DNA from: Actinospineispora acaciae DSM 45401
GTDB taxonomy: Bacteria > Actinomycetota > Actinomycetes > Mycobacteriales > Pseudonocardiaceae
DNA: 64,000 bases
Assembly (NCBI RefSeq): GCF_000620785.1
Contig: NZ_JIAI01000002.1
Location: forward strand, 1,122,177-1,186,176
Direction of reading: 5' to 3'
Positions 23,977 through 31,939 of this stretch are shown here, piece after piece. Every line of letters starts with the position of its first letter. The first letter of the stretch is position 1. The position numbers and the translations under genes are program-made. Under the pieces are notes generated by a model that ran no database searches, was not told the origin of the DNA, and was given only the letters and a program-made list of their open reading frames with translations.

Positions 23977-24885
23977 ATGCAACGGACTGTCATCGACCGC
24001 ATCGACCCGGTCGCCGAGGATGTCGTGTCCCTGGTCCTGCGCGGCGCCGACGGCCCGCTGGCCCGCTGGGAGCCCGGCGCGCACATCGACATCGCCCTGC
24101 CGAACTGGCTGACCCGGCAGTACTCGCTGTGCGGGGACCCGGCCGACCGGCACAGCTATCGCATCGCGGTACGGCACGACCCGCTCAGCAGGGGAGGGTC
24201 GGGGTACGTCCACCTGTTCCTGCGCCGGGGCCGCGCCCTCGACGTGTCGGAGCCGCGCAACCACTTCCCGCTGCTGCCCGCGCCGGAGTACCTGTTCCTC
24301 GCCGGCGGCATCGGCATCACCGCCATCCTGCCGATGCTGCGGGCCGCCGTCGGAGCCGGATCCGCCGCGACCCTGGTGTACGCGGGACGATCGCTCGCGA
24401 CCATGCCCTTCGCCGACGAGCTCCGCCGCTCCTACGGTGACCGCGTGCGCCTGGTCGCCACGACCGACCAGGGCAGGCCGGACCTCGCCGTTCTCGCGGA
24501 AGGGCTGGACGCCCGCGCGCTGGTCTACTGCTGCGGGCCCGCGTCGATGCTCGCGGCCGCCGAGGCCGTGTTCCCGGCCGGGCGGCTGCACGCCGAGCGC
24601 TTCCGTCCGGTGGCGAAGACCTTCCCGCCCAACACGGCGTTCGAGGTGGTGTGCGCCCGGTCGGGCCAGGCGGTCCAGGTCTCGCCGGACGAGTCGTTGC
24701 TGGACGCGCTCACCCACGCCGGGCATCCGGTGCCGTCCGGGTGTCGCGAGGGCGTCTGCGGCAGCTGCGAGCTCGCGGTCCTCGACGGGCAGCCCGAGCA
24801 CCGCGACGACATCGGCGCCCCGGCGGGCCGGATGTACGCCTGCGTGTCCCGCGCACGCTCGCCCCGGCTGGTGCTGAACCTCTGA
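23977..24885 (+). CDS. PDR/VanB family oxidoreductase
   Basis: The 302-residue product has the phthalate dioxygenase reductase order: flavin domain (GAHIDIALPNWLTRQYSLCGDP), NAD domain (LFLAGGIGITAILPMLRAA, then VYCCGPASMLAAAE), and a C-terminal plant-type 2Fe-2S domain with GCREGVCGSCELAVL and the last ligand in MYACVSRA. It moves electrons from NAD(P)H to an oxygenase. It follows the PPOX gene directly; no oxygenase lies in the operon. It is a homologue of the reductase at 58698. Confidence 0.9.
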   Translation: MQRTVIDRIDPVAEDVVSLVLRGADGPLARWEPGAHIDIALPNWLTRQYSLCGDPADRHSYRIAVRHDPLSRGGSGYVHLFLRRGRALDVSEPRNHFPLLPAPEYLFLAGGIGITAILPMLRAAVGAGSAATLVYAGRSLATMPFADELRRSYGDRVRLVATTDQGRPDLAVLAEGLDARALVYCCGPASMLAAAEAVFPAGRLHAERFRPVAKTFPPNTAFEVVCARSGQAVQVSPDESLLDALTHAGHPVPSGCREGVCGSCELAVLDGQPEHRDDIGAPAGRMYACVSRARSPRLVLNL

Positions 24886-24887
24886 GG

Positions 24888-26018
24888 TCAGCCCGGGTAC
24901 CGGCCGGGGTCGAGCAGGTCGAGGGTGTGCGCGCTCGTGCCGTCGACGGCGTAGTCGGCCGCGATGTCCCCCAGGGCCGGCGCCAGCTTGAAGCCGTGCC
25001 CCGACAGGCCCGCGACCACGGTGACCCGGCCCGACCCCTCGGCCGGCCCGACCAGCCCGTGCCCGTCCGGGGTGTAGCCCTCCATGTAGGCGCTGACCCG
25101 GATCGGGTCGGCGAACAGGTCGGGGAAGTAGTCGGCGGCCACCTTCCGGAACGCGTCCACCTCGTCGATCGGGACGTGCCTGTCGAGCGAGTCCGGGTCG
25201 TCCACCGGCCGGTTGTCCTTCTCCGACAGGCCCAGCTTCACCCCGGAGCCGTCCAGCGCGGGCACCCCGTAGCAGTCGGTCGGGGTGGACCTGATGAACG
25301 GCGGGAACCGCTCGGGCGCGAACAGCTCCGGGGTCCTCGCCGGGAACCAGGCCGACACCGGCCGGCGCACGCTGACGTACGGCGCCAGGCCCGCCAGGAC
25401 CTTCGCCGCCCAGGGGCCGGCCGTCACCACCGCGTGGTCGAACCGCTCGGACCCGGATCCGGTCCGGACCCGGACGCCGTCGTCCCGGACGTCCAGCGCG
25501 GTGACGGTGGTGTAGCGGTGGACGATCGCGCCGCGCTCCCGAGCCCGGGTCGCGGCGTGCAGGACCGAGAGCTCGGGGCGCAGGTAGCCGGCCTCCCGGT
25601 CGAGCACGATCACGTCGTCCTCGCGGAACGCGTGCTGGGGCCAGCGAGCCCGGGCCTCGTGCAGCGGGACCGTCTCCGCGTCGACCCCGTACCGCTCCAC
25701 CGAGGAGAACACGTTGGCCATGTCGTCCGAGCCGGCGCTGCCGATCATCAACATCCCGGTCAGCCTGAGCAGCGAGGCCCCGGACTCGGCCTCCAGCCGT
25801 TGCCAGAGCTCCCGCGCGCGGCGCAGCAGCGGCACGTAGCCGGGATCCTCCAGGTACGCGGTCCGGAACAGCCGCGACTCGCCGCCGTGCGCGCTCCGGT
25901 CATGACCGGGGCTGAACCGTTCGTACCCGACGGCCTCGACCCCGCGCGCGGCCAGCCGCCACAGCGCCATGCTGCCCACGCTGCCCAACCCGATCACCGC
26001 GACCCGCGGCCGGATCAT
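24888..26018 (-). CDS. Monomeric sarcosine oxidase / N-methyltryptophan oxidase-like flavoprotein
   Basis: The 376-residue product has the Rossmann FAD motif VAVIGLGSVGSMALWRLA, then ERFSPGHDRSAHGGESRLFRTAY and GYLRPELSVLHA, AVVTAGPWAAKVL and SGHGFKLAPALGDIAADYAVDG, all typical of MSOX/MTOX. These oxidise secondary or tertiary amines and give H2O2. In MSOX the FAD is attached to a Cys five residues before the TPD motif; here the region reads AYMEGYTPDGHG and that position is Tyr, so covalent attachment there is unlikely. It overlaps the small gene upstream by ATGA. Confidence 0.85.
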   Translation of the reverse strand: MIRPRVAVIGLGSVGSMALWRLAARGVEAVGYERFSPGHDRSAHGGESRLFRTAYLEDPGYVPLLRRARELWQRLEAESGASLLRLTGMLMIGSAGSDDMANVFSSVERYGVDAETVPLHEARARWPQHAFREDDVIVLDREAGYLRPELSVLHAATRARERGAIVHRYTTVTALDVRDDGVRVRTGSGSERFDHAVVTAGPWAAKVLAGLAPYVSVRRPVSAWFPARTPELFAPERFPPFIRSTPTDCYGVPALDGSGVKLGLSEKDNRPVDDPDSLDRHVPIDEVDAFRKVAADYFPDLFADPIRVSAYMEGYTPDGHGLVGPAEGSGRVTVVAGLSGHGFKLAPALGDIAADYAVDGTSAHTLDLLDPGRYPG

Positions 26019-26116
26019 CCGAACCTGCCCAGGAGCCGCCGGTCCAGCGCGTCCTCCGGCGGGCTGTACTCGAACCCGGCCCCGTACGTGTCCGCAATCG
26101 CCAGCTCGACCAGCAT
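26015..26116 (-). CDS. 33-residue ORF resembling an ADP-ribosylglycohydrolase N-terminus
   Basis: ATG 26116 follows GAGGGGGG and the frame ends in ATGA with the sarcosine-oxidase-like gene. The peptide starts LVELAIADTYGAGFEY, very like the LxxLAIGDAYGAGFEY opening of ADP-ribosylglycohydrolases, whose metal-binding residues would follow much later. The rest of that enzyme is missing. It is either a truncated remnant now used as a translation-coupling leader, or a chance match. Confidence 0.4.
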   Translation of the reverse strand: MLVELAIADTYGAGFEYSPPEDALDRRLLGRFG

Positions 26117-26146
26117 CGACCGCCCCCCTCGAACGACCCGGTCATC

Positions 26147-26434
26147 CTACGGCGGTGTCCTGGCGCGCAGCTCGGCCGCGAACCGGCGCGCGTGGTGAGC
26201 GGCGTCGGTGAGGCGAGGCGCATGCCCGGGGGCAGAGGCGGCCAACCGTTCCAAGGTCGCGGCGAGGTTGTCCTCGGTCGCTGCCAGGCCCTCGGCGATC
26301 CGCGCGGTGGTACGCCGCAGCGCTTCCGCGTCGGCGCGCACCTGCGCGGACCTCTCCGCCAAGCCGACCCGATCCCCGTTCCCGCCCACCACGCTCCCGG
26401 ATACCCCGGGCGGGCGGAGCCAAACGGCGGGCAT
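26147..26434 (-). CDS. Small helical hypothetical protein (about 95 aa)
   Basis: I do not recognise a named family. After a short flexible N-terminus the product is heptad-like and Ala/Arg-rich (GLAERSAQVRADAEALRRTT, ARIAEGLAATEDNLAATLER), suggesting a helical bundle or coiled coil without signal peptide. The start is uncertain: ATG 26434 lacks a clear ribosome site, and GTG codons near 26392 follow GGGAG. The gene lies alone between the ADP-ribosylglycohydrolase-like ORF and the sigma factor, all leftward. Confidence 0.5.
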   Translation of the reverse strand: MPAVWLRPPGVSGSVVGGNGDRVGLAERSAQVRADAEALRRTTARIAEGLAATEDNLAATLERLAASAPGHAPRLTDAAHHARRFAAELRARTPP

Positions 26435-26601
26435 GCTTGGGGATCCGGACCGGACGGTGTCGCCTCGCGGCGATGTGCGCATCGGGGCTTCAGCCGAACG
26501 ATCGTCCCCGAAGGCTGTTTAACTGTGAGACCCGGGGACACGTCGCCCGGACCGGACGCTTCCTACAACGGCGTGCCCTGGCCGCGTATTCCGGGCACGG
26601 C

Positions 26602-27525
26602 TCAGGCGGCCGACCGGGTCTCGCCGGGGTGGCGCATGTGGTCGACGGCCTGTCGTTCGAGCCGACGAACCCGCTCGCGGCCCAGGCCGACGTGCGCGGC
26701 GGTCTCCTGCAGCGTGTGGTACCTGCCGTCGAGGAGCCCGTACCGGAAGGCGATGACCTTCGCCTCGTCCGGGGCGAGCAGCGCGAGCCTGGCGCGCACC
26801 AGCTCCGCCGCCGCCTCGCGCCCGTCCGCGTCGTCGTCGCCGGTCCGGACGTTCCCGATCAGCTCACCCAACGGGGTGTCCTCGTCCCCGACCGGGCTGT
26901 CCAGGCTCACGGTGTCGTGCGCGGCCCTGCGCAGCTCGAACACCCTGCCCACGGTGAGCTGGGTGGCCTCGGCCAGCTCTTCGGCGGTCGGGGAGCGGTG
27001 CAGGCGCTGCGCGAGGTCGCGTTCCCGGCGCTGCAGCATGGTCACCTGGTCCAGCACGTGGTCGGGCAGCCGGATCGTGCGCCCCTGGAAGGCGTTGCCG
27101 CGCTGCATGGCCTGCCGGATCCACCACATGGCGTAGGTGGAGAACTTGTAGCCCTTGGCGTAGTCGAACTTCTCCACCGCCCGGATCAGGCCCAGGTTGC
27201 CCTCCTGGATCAGGTCCAGCAGCGGCAGCGGGCTCCACCTGAACTTCCTGGCCGCGGCGACGACCAGGCGGAGGTTGGCCTTGATCATGTGGTCCTTGGC
27301 CCGCGCGCCGTCCTCGGCCACGGCCTCCAGCTCGTCACGGGCCGGCGGGCGGCGGCCGTCGGCGCGCCCGTGGCGGAGCAGCTCGGCGGCGTAGACCCCG
27401 GCCTCGATCCGCTTGGCCAGCTCGACCTCTTCCTGGGCGGTCAGCAGCGCCACCGTGCCCACCTGGTCGAGGTACTGGCGCACGGGGTCCGGCTCGTGGT
27501 CGATGACCTCCGGTGCGATCGTCAC
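26602..27525 (-). CDS. Group 2 sigma-70 family RNA polymerase sigma factor
   Basis: The 307-residue product has region 1.2 (DPVRQYLDQVGTVALLTAQEE), region 2 (IKANLRLVVAAARKF, LLDLIQEGNLGLIRAVEKFD, YKFSTYAMWWIRQA), region 3 (LPDHVLDQVTMLQRRERDLA) and region 4.2 (TLQETAAHVGLGRERVRRLE). It lacks region 1.1, as in SigB and the Hrd-type group 2 factors. In region 2.4 the residue matching E. coli sigma-70 T440 is Gln (RQAMQRGNAFQGRTIRLP), so -10 recognition may differ from that of the housekeeping factor. GTG 27525 follows GGAGG. No anti-sigma gene is adjacent. Confidence 0.92.
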   Translation of the reverse strand: MTIAPEVIDHEPDPVRQYLDQVGTVALLTAQEEVELAKRIEAGVYAAELLRHGRADGRRPPARDELEAVAEDGARAKDHMIKANLRLVVAAARKFRWSPLPLLDLIQEGNLGLIRAVEKFDYAKGYKFSTYAMWWIRQAMQRGNAFQGRTIRLPDHVLDQVTMLQRRERDLAQRLHRSPTAEELAEATQLTVGRVFELRRAAHDTVSLDSPVGDEDTPLGELIGNVRTGDDDADGREAAAELVRARLALLAPDEAKVIAFRYGLLDGRYHTLQETAAHVGLGRERVRRLERQAVDHMRHPGETRSAA

Positions 27526-27549
27526 GGTGTCCTCCCTCCCGAACTCTAA

Positions 27550-27566
27550 CGTTATGTCAAATAACG
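27550..27566. promoter_or_regulatory. AT-rich inverted repeat upstream of sigma gene
   Basis: CGTTAT-GTCAA-ATAACG stands out in a GC-rich setting, 25 bases upstream of the sigma start and over the last codons of the LysR gene. On the sigma strand it contains TTGACAT. It could be an operator or part of the sigma promoter. Confidence 0.4.
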
Positions 27567-28598
27567 CTGTGCTGGGTGGTGAGATTCCCCGGACGGGCGG
27601 TCGTGGCGGTCGTGACGGTGCGAGAAGACCTGGCGTTCGTGGTCCTCGCCGAGGGCATCGGCGGGCGGCACCAGCGGCGGCGGCAGGTGTCGGGCGACCG
27701 CGCGCAGCGTGTCGAGTCCCCGGGCGATGGCGGGCTGGCGGTGGCTGCCTCGGCGGACGCAGGTGAGCGTGCGGCGTGCGGGAGGCGGGGCGCCCGACAG
27801 TGGGACCCGGGTCACGGCGTGGTGGGAGGGGACGGGGGCGAGGCGGGGGATGAGGGTCACTCCGAGGCCGCGACCGACCAGGGCGGCGAGGGCGAAGAAG
27901 TCCTTGGCGTGGTGGGCGATCGCCGGGGCGAAGCCGGCCGTGGTGCAGGCGACGAGGGTGAGCTGGTGGAAGTCGGAGCTTCCGGGCGCGGGGATGATCC
28001 AGGGGTCGTGCGCGGCATCGGCGAGGGCCACGGTCTCACGGCGGGCGAGGGGGTGCTCGGCGGGGACGAGCAGGTCCAGCGGCTCCTCCAGCAGGAGCCG
28101 CTGGTCGAACTTCGCGTCGTCGAGGGGCGGGGTCTCGGCGTTGGGTACGACCACGGCGATGTCGGCCTCACCGGCGAGCACCAGGTCGAACCCCTCGGTG
28201 GTCTCGAGCTCGGTGATGAAGACGGTCAGCCGGGGGCAGTCGGTCCCGAGCCGTTCGGCGGCGGGCGCGAGCAGCTCGGCGACGGCGGTCGGGAACCCGC
28301 ACATGTGCAGCCGCCCGGCGGCGCCGGTGGCATGGGCGGCCAGGTCGGCCTGGGCCTGTTCCCATCCCGCGTGCAGCGCGTCGGCGTGCGCGACCAGCGT
28401 GTGCCCGGCGGGAGTGAGGCGGACGCGGCGGCCGTTGGGTTCCAGCAGGGGCACCCCGACCTCGCGCGAGAGCTGCCGGATCTGGTGGGACACCGCGGAC
28501 GGCGTGAGCCGCAGGACGGCGGCGGCGCCGGTCACCGTGCCGTATCGGTGTACCAGCCGCAGTACGTGCAGCCGGCGTAGGTCGATCGACTCGATCAT
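27552..28598 (-). CDS. LysR-family transcriptional regulator
   Basis: ATG 28598 follows AAGGAA; sequence upstream in this frame is spurious. The 348-residue product has the HTH DLRRLHVLRLVHRYGTVTGA, AVLRLTPSAVSHQIRQLSREVG and GRRVRLTPAGHTLVAHAD, then the periplasmic-binding-like effector domain with AELLAPAAERLG, LVLAGEADIAVVV and LAALVGRGLGVTLIP. It ends in a His/Arg-rich tail. It is divergent from an EamA exporter, and an 18-base dyad lies between them, so it most likely regulates that exporter. Confidence 0.88.
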   Translation of the reverse strand: MIESIDLRRLHVLRLVHRYGTVTGAAAVLRLTPSAVSHQIRQLSREVGVPLLEPNGRRVRLTPAGHTLVAHADALHAGWEQAQADLAAHATGAAGRLHMCGFPTAVAELLAPAAERLGTDCPRLTVFITELETTEGFDLVLAGEADIAVVVPNAETPPLDDAKFDQRLLLEEPLDLLVPAEHPLARRETVALADAAHDPWIIPAPGSSDFHQLTLVACTTAGFAPAIAHHAKDFFALAALVGRGLGVTLIPRLAPVPSHHAVTRVPLSGAPPPARRTLTCVRRGSHRQPAIARGLDTLRAVARHLPPPLVPPADALGEDHERQVFSHRHDRHDRPSGESHHPAQRYLT

Positions 28599-28607
28599 GA
28601 AAGTTCC

Positions 28608-28625
28608 TTGCACGTTGGCGTGCAA
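28608..28625. promoter_or_regulatory. LysR-type operator dyad
   Basis: TTGCACG-TTGG-CGTGCAA is a perfect 7-bp dyad with the T-N11-A layout of LysR binding sites, 10 bases upstream of the lysR ATG and 47 bases before the EamA start. Confidence 0.65.
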
Positions 28626-28671
28626 AAACATGAGCTGGACCTCAAGTGTACGGCCACCAAGACTGGCGTGA

Positions 28672-29493
28672 GTGACACGCTGCGTCCCCGCGCCGGCCTT
28701 GGTGCTGGGCAGCGTGGTCGGCATCCAGGCCGGCCAGGCGTGCGGGAAGCTGCTGTTCGGCCTGGTCCCGCCGGTGGGCGTGGTCGCCCTGCGGTTGGGG
28801 TTCGCGGCGCTCGTCCTCTGCGCACTGTGGCGCCCCCGGCGGTGGCCCGAACGCCGCGACCTGCCGCTGATCCTCGGGCTGGGCACCGCGATCGCCGGAA
28901 TGCACGCGATCTACCCGGCCCTGGAGCGCCTCCCGGTGGGAGCGGCGGTGACGATCCAGTTCCTCGGGCCGCTCACGGTGGCTCTTGCCGGGTCTCGTCG
29001 CCTCCGCGATGTGGCCTGGGCCGGGCTCGCCGGGCTGGGCGTGTTCCTGTTCTACGGGCCGGGCACGACCGCGTTGCCCACCGCCGGGGTGGCCTTCGCG
29101 CTCGTCTCGGGAGCGTGCTGGGCCGCCTACGTGCTGCTCGTCAAGCGCATCGGGGCGCGCGCCTCCGACCCGTCGCTGCTGGCCCTCGCGGTGGCCTGGG
29201 CCGCGCTGCTGTGCGTGCCGTTCGGAGTGGCGGGGGCGGACCTGGCCCGGCCGGGGGTGCTGCTGGCCGGCTTCGGCGTCGCCGTGCTCTCCGCGGTCCT
29301 GCCCTGGTCGCTGGACCTGGCGGCGCTGCGGCGGATGCCGGCTCGCGTGTTCGGCGTGCTGGCCAGCCTCGAACCGGCGCTCGGCGGCCTGGCCGGGGTC
29401 GTGATCCTCGGCGAGCACCTGGCCCCGGCGCAGTGGCTGGCGATCGGCTCGGTTGTCGCCGCGTCGATCGGGGTCACCCTGCCCCGCCCGTAG
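28672..29493 (+). CDS. EamA/RhtA-type exporter
   Basis: The 273-residue product has about ten membrane segments in two EamA repeats: VGIQAGQACGKLLFGLVPPVG with the first helix pair, GLGTAIAGMHAIYPALERLPVGAAVTIQFLG-type helix 3-4, and in the second half VFGVLASLEPALGGLAGVVILGE. These match RhtA-like exporters of amino acids and other metabolites. The GTG at 28672 follows directly on an in-frame stop and has no ribosome site, consistent with a leaderless message. Its tail overlaps the converging monooxygenase by 20 bases. Confidence 0.88.
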   Translation: MTRCVPAPALVLGSVVGIQAGQACGKLLFGLVPPVGVVALRLGFAALVLCALWRPRRWPERRDLPLILGLGTAIAGMHAIYPALERLPVGAAVTIQFLGPLTVALAGSRRLRDVAWAGLAGLGVFLFYGPGTTALPTAGVAFALVSGACWAAYVLLVKRIGARASDPSLLALAVAWAALLCVPFGVAGADLARPGVLLAGFGVAVLSAVLPWSLDLAALRRMPARVFGVLASLEPALGGLAGVVILGEHLAPAQWLAIGSVVAASIGVTLPRP

Positions 29494-30598
29494 CCGCGAG
29501 CGCGCCCCCGCGCTCGGCTTCGGTCGGGGTGGACGCGGGCCCGTCCGGACGGACCGGTTCGGCGAACGGGCGGCTCGGGATCGTGCGGCGCAGCTCCGGG
29601 GCGACCTCGCCCTGGAACAGCTCCAGCGCGGCGCGGTGCTCGGCGGGGGTCAGCCCGTCCCCGTCGGCGTGCACGTGCATCACCTCGTGCCCGAGCTCGG
29701 CGTGGTACCTGTGCACCTTCTCGATGGCCTGCGCCGGGCTGCCCACCAGCGCCGAGCTGCGCGCCACGAAGTCCTCCAGGGTGGCGAACACCGGCTCGAC
29801 GCCCATCCGGGCCAGGATCCTCAGCCGCGCCTCGAAGATCGGCCGGTAGGTCGCCAGCGCGTCCTGCGAGTTGCGGGCCAGGTAGAACCCGGCGGTGCCG
29901 GCCCCGACCAGGGCGTCCGCCGGGTCGTGCCCGTGGTGCGCCCACCGCTCGCGGTAGTGGCGCACCAGCTCGGCGTACGGCTCGATCGGGTTGGTCACGT
30001 TCGCCGAGAACAACGGGTCTCCGTAGCGGGCGGCCAGCTCCACGGACTCGCGGCTGGTGGCGCTGCCGTGCCACACCCTCACCGGTCGCTGCAGCGGACG
30101 GGGCCAGACCTCGGCGTCGGTCAGCGACGGCCGGAACCGCCCGGACCAGGTCACCCGGTTCCGCCGCCAGAGCCGGCGGAACAGCTCGTAGCCCTCCCGG
30201 TTGCGGTCCCACTGGTCGTGTTCGGTGACGTGGAACAGCTTGGCCTGCGCCGAGCCGTTGCCCTTGCCGATGATCAGCTCCAGCCGACCGTCGGAGAGCT
30301 GGTCCAGCGTGGCGTAGTCCTCGAAGGCCCGCACCGGGTCGAGCAGGCTCAGCGTGGTCACGCCGGTGAACAGCCGGATCCGCCGGGTGCGGGCGGCCAG
30401 GTGGGACAGCACCACCGGCGGGGCCGAGGAGAAGAACGGCCGCTCGTGCCGCTCACCGACCGCGTAGCCGTCGAAGCCCAGCTCCTCGGCGAGCACCGCG
30501 TGGTCGATGACTCGACGGAACCGCTCGTGGGCGGACGGCGTCCGGCCGGTGACCGGGTCTGGGCCGTTCGCGATCAGGGTCAGGACCAGGAACTTCAT
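29474..30598 (-). CDS. LLM-class flavin-dependent oxidoreductase
   Basis: The 374-residue luciferase-like product begins KFLVLTLIANGPDPVTGRTP and has ELGFDGYAVGERHERPFFSSAPPVVLSHLAA, FTGVTTLSLLDPVRAFEDYATLDQLSDGRLELIIGKGN and VWHGSATSRESVELAARYGDPLF, the standard F420/FMN barrel core. It differs from the NtaA-type enzymes at 16103 and 17497. A leader peptide with the RRHVDL motif lies 46 bases upstream, so it belongs to the same sulfur-responsive set. The last 30 residues are a Pro/Ala tail. Confidence 0.86.
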   Translation of the reverse strand: MKFLVLTLIANGPDPVTGRTPSAHERFRRVIDHAVLAEELGFDGYAVGERHERPFFSSAPPVVLSHLAARTRRIRLFTGVTTLSLLDPVRAFEDYATLDQLSDGRLELIIGKGNGSAQAKLFHVTEHDQWDRNREGYELFRRLWRRNRVTWSGRFRPSLTDAEVWPRPLQRPVRVWHGSATSRESVELAARYGDPLFSANVTNPIEPYAELVRHYRERWAHHGHDPADALVGAGTAGFYLARNSQDALATYRPIFEARLRILARMGVEPVFATLEDFVARSSALVGSPAQAIEKVHRYHAELGHEVMHVHADGDGLTPAEHRAALELFQGEVAPELRRTIPSRPFAEPVRPDGPASTPTEAERGGALAATGGAG

Positions 30599-30643
30599 GG
30601 TTGCTCCGTGGCGGGAAGGTGGCGGACCGGGACCAGGCGAACC

Positions 30644-30730
30644 TCAGCCCCGACACGCCGCGCTGGCCACGCGCAACAGGTCCACGTGCCGCCGGTAACG
30701 GCAGCCACCGCCTCCGTAGAACGACCGCAC
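30644..30730 (-). CDS. HVDL-type leader peptide (28 aa)
   Basis: GTG 30730 follows GGAGGT and codes for a 28-residue peptide containing GGGGCRYRRHVDLLRVASAACRG. The RRHVDL core is kept, but the cysteine after it is replaced by Leu, with cysteines instead at residue 10 and three from the end. It precedes the monooxygenase at 30598 by 45 bases. Confidence 0.8.
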   Translation of the reverse strand: MRSFYGGGGCRYRRHVDLLRVASAACRG

Positions 30731-30746
30731 CCCGACCTCCGCACTC

Positions 30747-30777
30747 ACCCTACGGAGCGGTGGCCGGGCCGTGTCAA
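30747..30777 (-). promoter_or_regulatory. Candidate promoter of third leader peptide
   Basis: Minus-strand TTGACA (30777-30772) and TAGGGT (30752-30747) are 19 bases apart, placing the start point at or just before the leader ribosome site GGAGGT (30740-30735). Confidence 0.5.
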
Positions 30778-30787
30778 CACGTTGCTC

Positions 30788-31150
30788 TCAGTTGACGCCC
30801 ATGAACGTGTACACGGTCTCGACCCGGCCGTCTCCGTCTCGGAGGACGACGTCCACGCCCCGGCCGACGGCCTCCCCCGAGGGATCCAGCATCGACCAGC
30901 GCAGCAACAGTGCGTCTCCCGCCACGACCTGCTGGTCGCAGGCGAAACGGAGCTCGTTGGCGGTGATCTTGTCGTCGTGAACGTGCGCGATGTGCGCCGC
31001 GATGTCGTCGGTGCCCTGGATGGTGGTCCCGAGCGACGAGACGATCAAGCGGCCGTCCATGGCCCACAGCTGATCGATGCTGTGTCGGCGAATCTCCGGG
31101 TCGGGCTCGGTCCAGGTCCGCAGGTACCGCTCGTGAAACTCGGGTTTCAT
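30788..31150 (-). CDS. SnoaL/NTF2-like protein
   Basis: The 120-residue product is the length of a single cone-shaped alpha+beta barrel domain. FHERYLRTWTEPDPEIRRHSIDQLWAMDGRLI forms the N-terminal helices, and ITANELRFACDQQVV, LLLRWSMLDPSGEAVGRGVDVVL and GRVETVYTFMGVN form the sheet. Such proteins bind or isomerise small hydrophobic ligands; the catalytic residue pattern is not specific enough to name a reaction. It overlaps the prenyltransferase gene upstream by ATGA. Confidence 0.8.
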   Translation of the reverse strand: MKPEFHERYLRTWTEPDPEIRRHSIDQLWAMDGRLIVSSLGTTIQGTDDIAAHIAHVHDDKITANELRFACDQQVVAGDALLLRWSMLDPSGEAVGRGVDVVLRDGDGRVETVYTFMGVN

Positions 31151-31920
31151 GGGTTCCGCGTCCGGCGGCGCTGGAAACCGCGCAGCGCCCGCAGGAAGTC
31201 CACCTCACGGAACGCCGGCCAGTACGCGTCGCAGAAGTGCAGCTCGGAGCGCACGGACTGCCACAGTAGGAAGTTGGACAGCCGCTGCTCGCCGCTGGTC
31301 CTGATCACCAGCTCGGGGTCGGGGAGGCCGTCGGTGTAGAGGTGGCGGGCGATGTCGTTCTCGGTCAGCGTCTCGGCGACGCGGCGCAGGTCCGCGCCGC
31401 CGGCCGCCCGCTCGTACAGCAGGTCGCGCAGGCTCTCCACGATCTCCTGCCGGCCGCCGTAGCCGACCGCGAGCGTGACCCGGGCTCCGGTGGCGCACTC
31501 GCGGGTCGCCTCCACGGCGTCCTTGAGCGCCCGCGCGGTGCTGTCCGGCAGCGCGTCGAGCATGCCGGCGATCTGCACCCGCCAGCGCGAGGTCGGCCTG
31601 CCCAGGCGGTCGGCGACCACCTGTTCGATCACCCGCATCAGGAAGTCGACCTCGTCGGAGTCGCGGCGGCGCAGGTTCTCGGTGGAGCAGACGAAGACCG
31701 TCACGTTCCTGACGCCGGCCCGCTCGCACCAGGTCAGCACGTTCTCGGTGTGCTCGGCGCCGTATCGGTGGCCGAGGCTGGGGTTGCCCATGCCCATCTG
31801 CCTGGCCCACCGGCGGTTCCCGTCCATGATCAGGCCGACGTGGCGGGGGACGAGGGCGGGGTCGAGCCGGTTGCGCAGCCGGCGGGCGTACCAGGCGTAG
31901 CCGAGGGCGGACAGCGTCAT
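31147..31920 (-). CDS. uppS: cis-prenyltransferase (isoprenyl/decaprenyl diphosphate synthase type)
   Basis: The 257-residue product has the five conserved regions of Z-type prenyl synthases: HVGLIMDGNRRWARQMG with the catalytic Asp, GHRYGAEHTENVLTWCERAGV, VFVCSTENLRRRDSDEV, LAVGYGGRQEIVESL, and PDPELVIRTSGEQRLSNFLLWQ with RSELHFCDAYWPAF. It elongates allylic diphosphates with isopentenyl diphosphate to make the polyprenyl carrier for wall synthesis. Actinobacteria usually carry two paralogues, so this may be the second, shorter-chain copy. Confidence 0.92.
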   Translation of the reverse strand: MTLSALGYAWYARRLRNRLDPALVPRHVGLIMDGNRRWARQMGMGNPSLGHRYGAEHTENVLTWCERAGVRNVTVFVCSTENLRRRDSDEVDFLMRVIEQVVADRLGRPTSRWRVQIAGMLDALPDSTARALKDAVEATRECATGARVTLAVGYGGRQEIVESLRDLLYERAAGGADLRRVAETLTENDIARHLYTDGLPDPELVIRTSGEQRLSNFLLWQSVRSELHFCDAYWPAFREVDFLRALRGFQRRRTRNP

Positions 31921-31939
31921 GCCCGCACCGTAACCGGGG

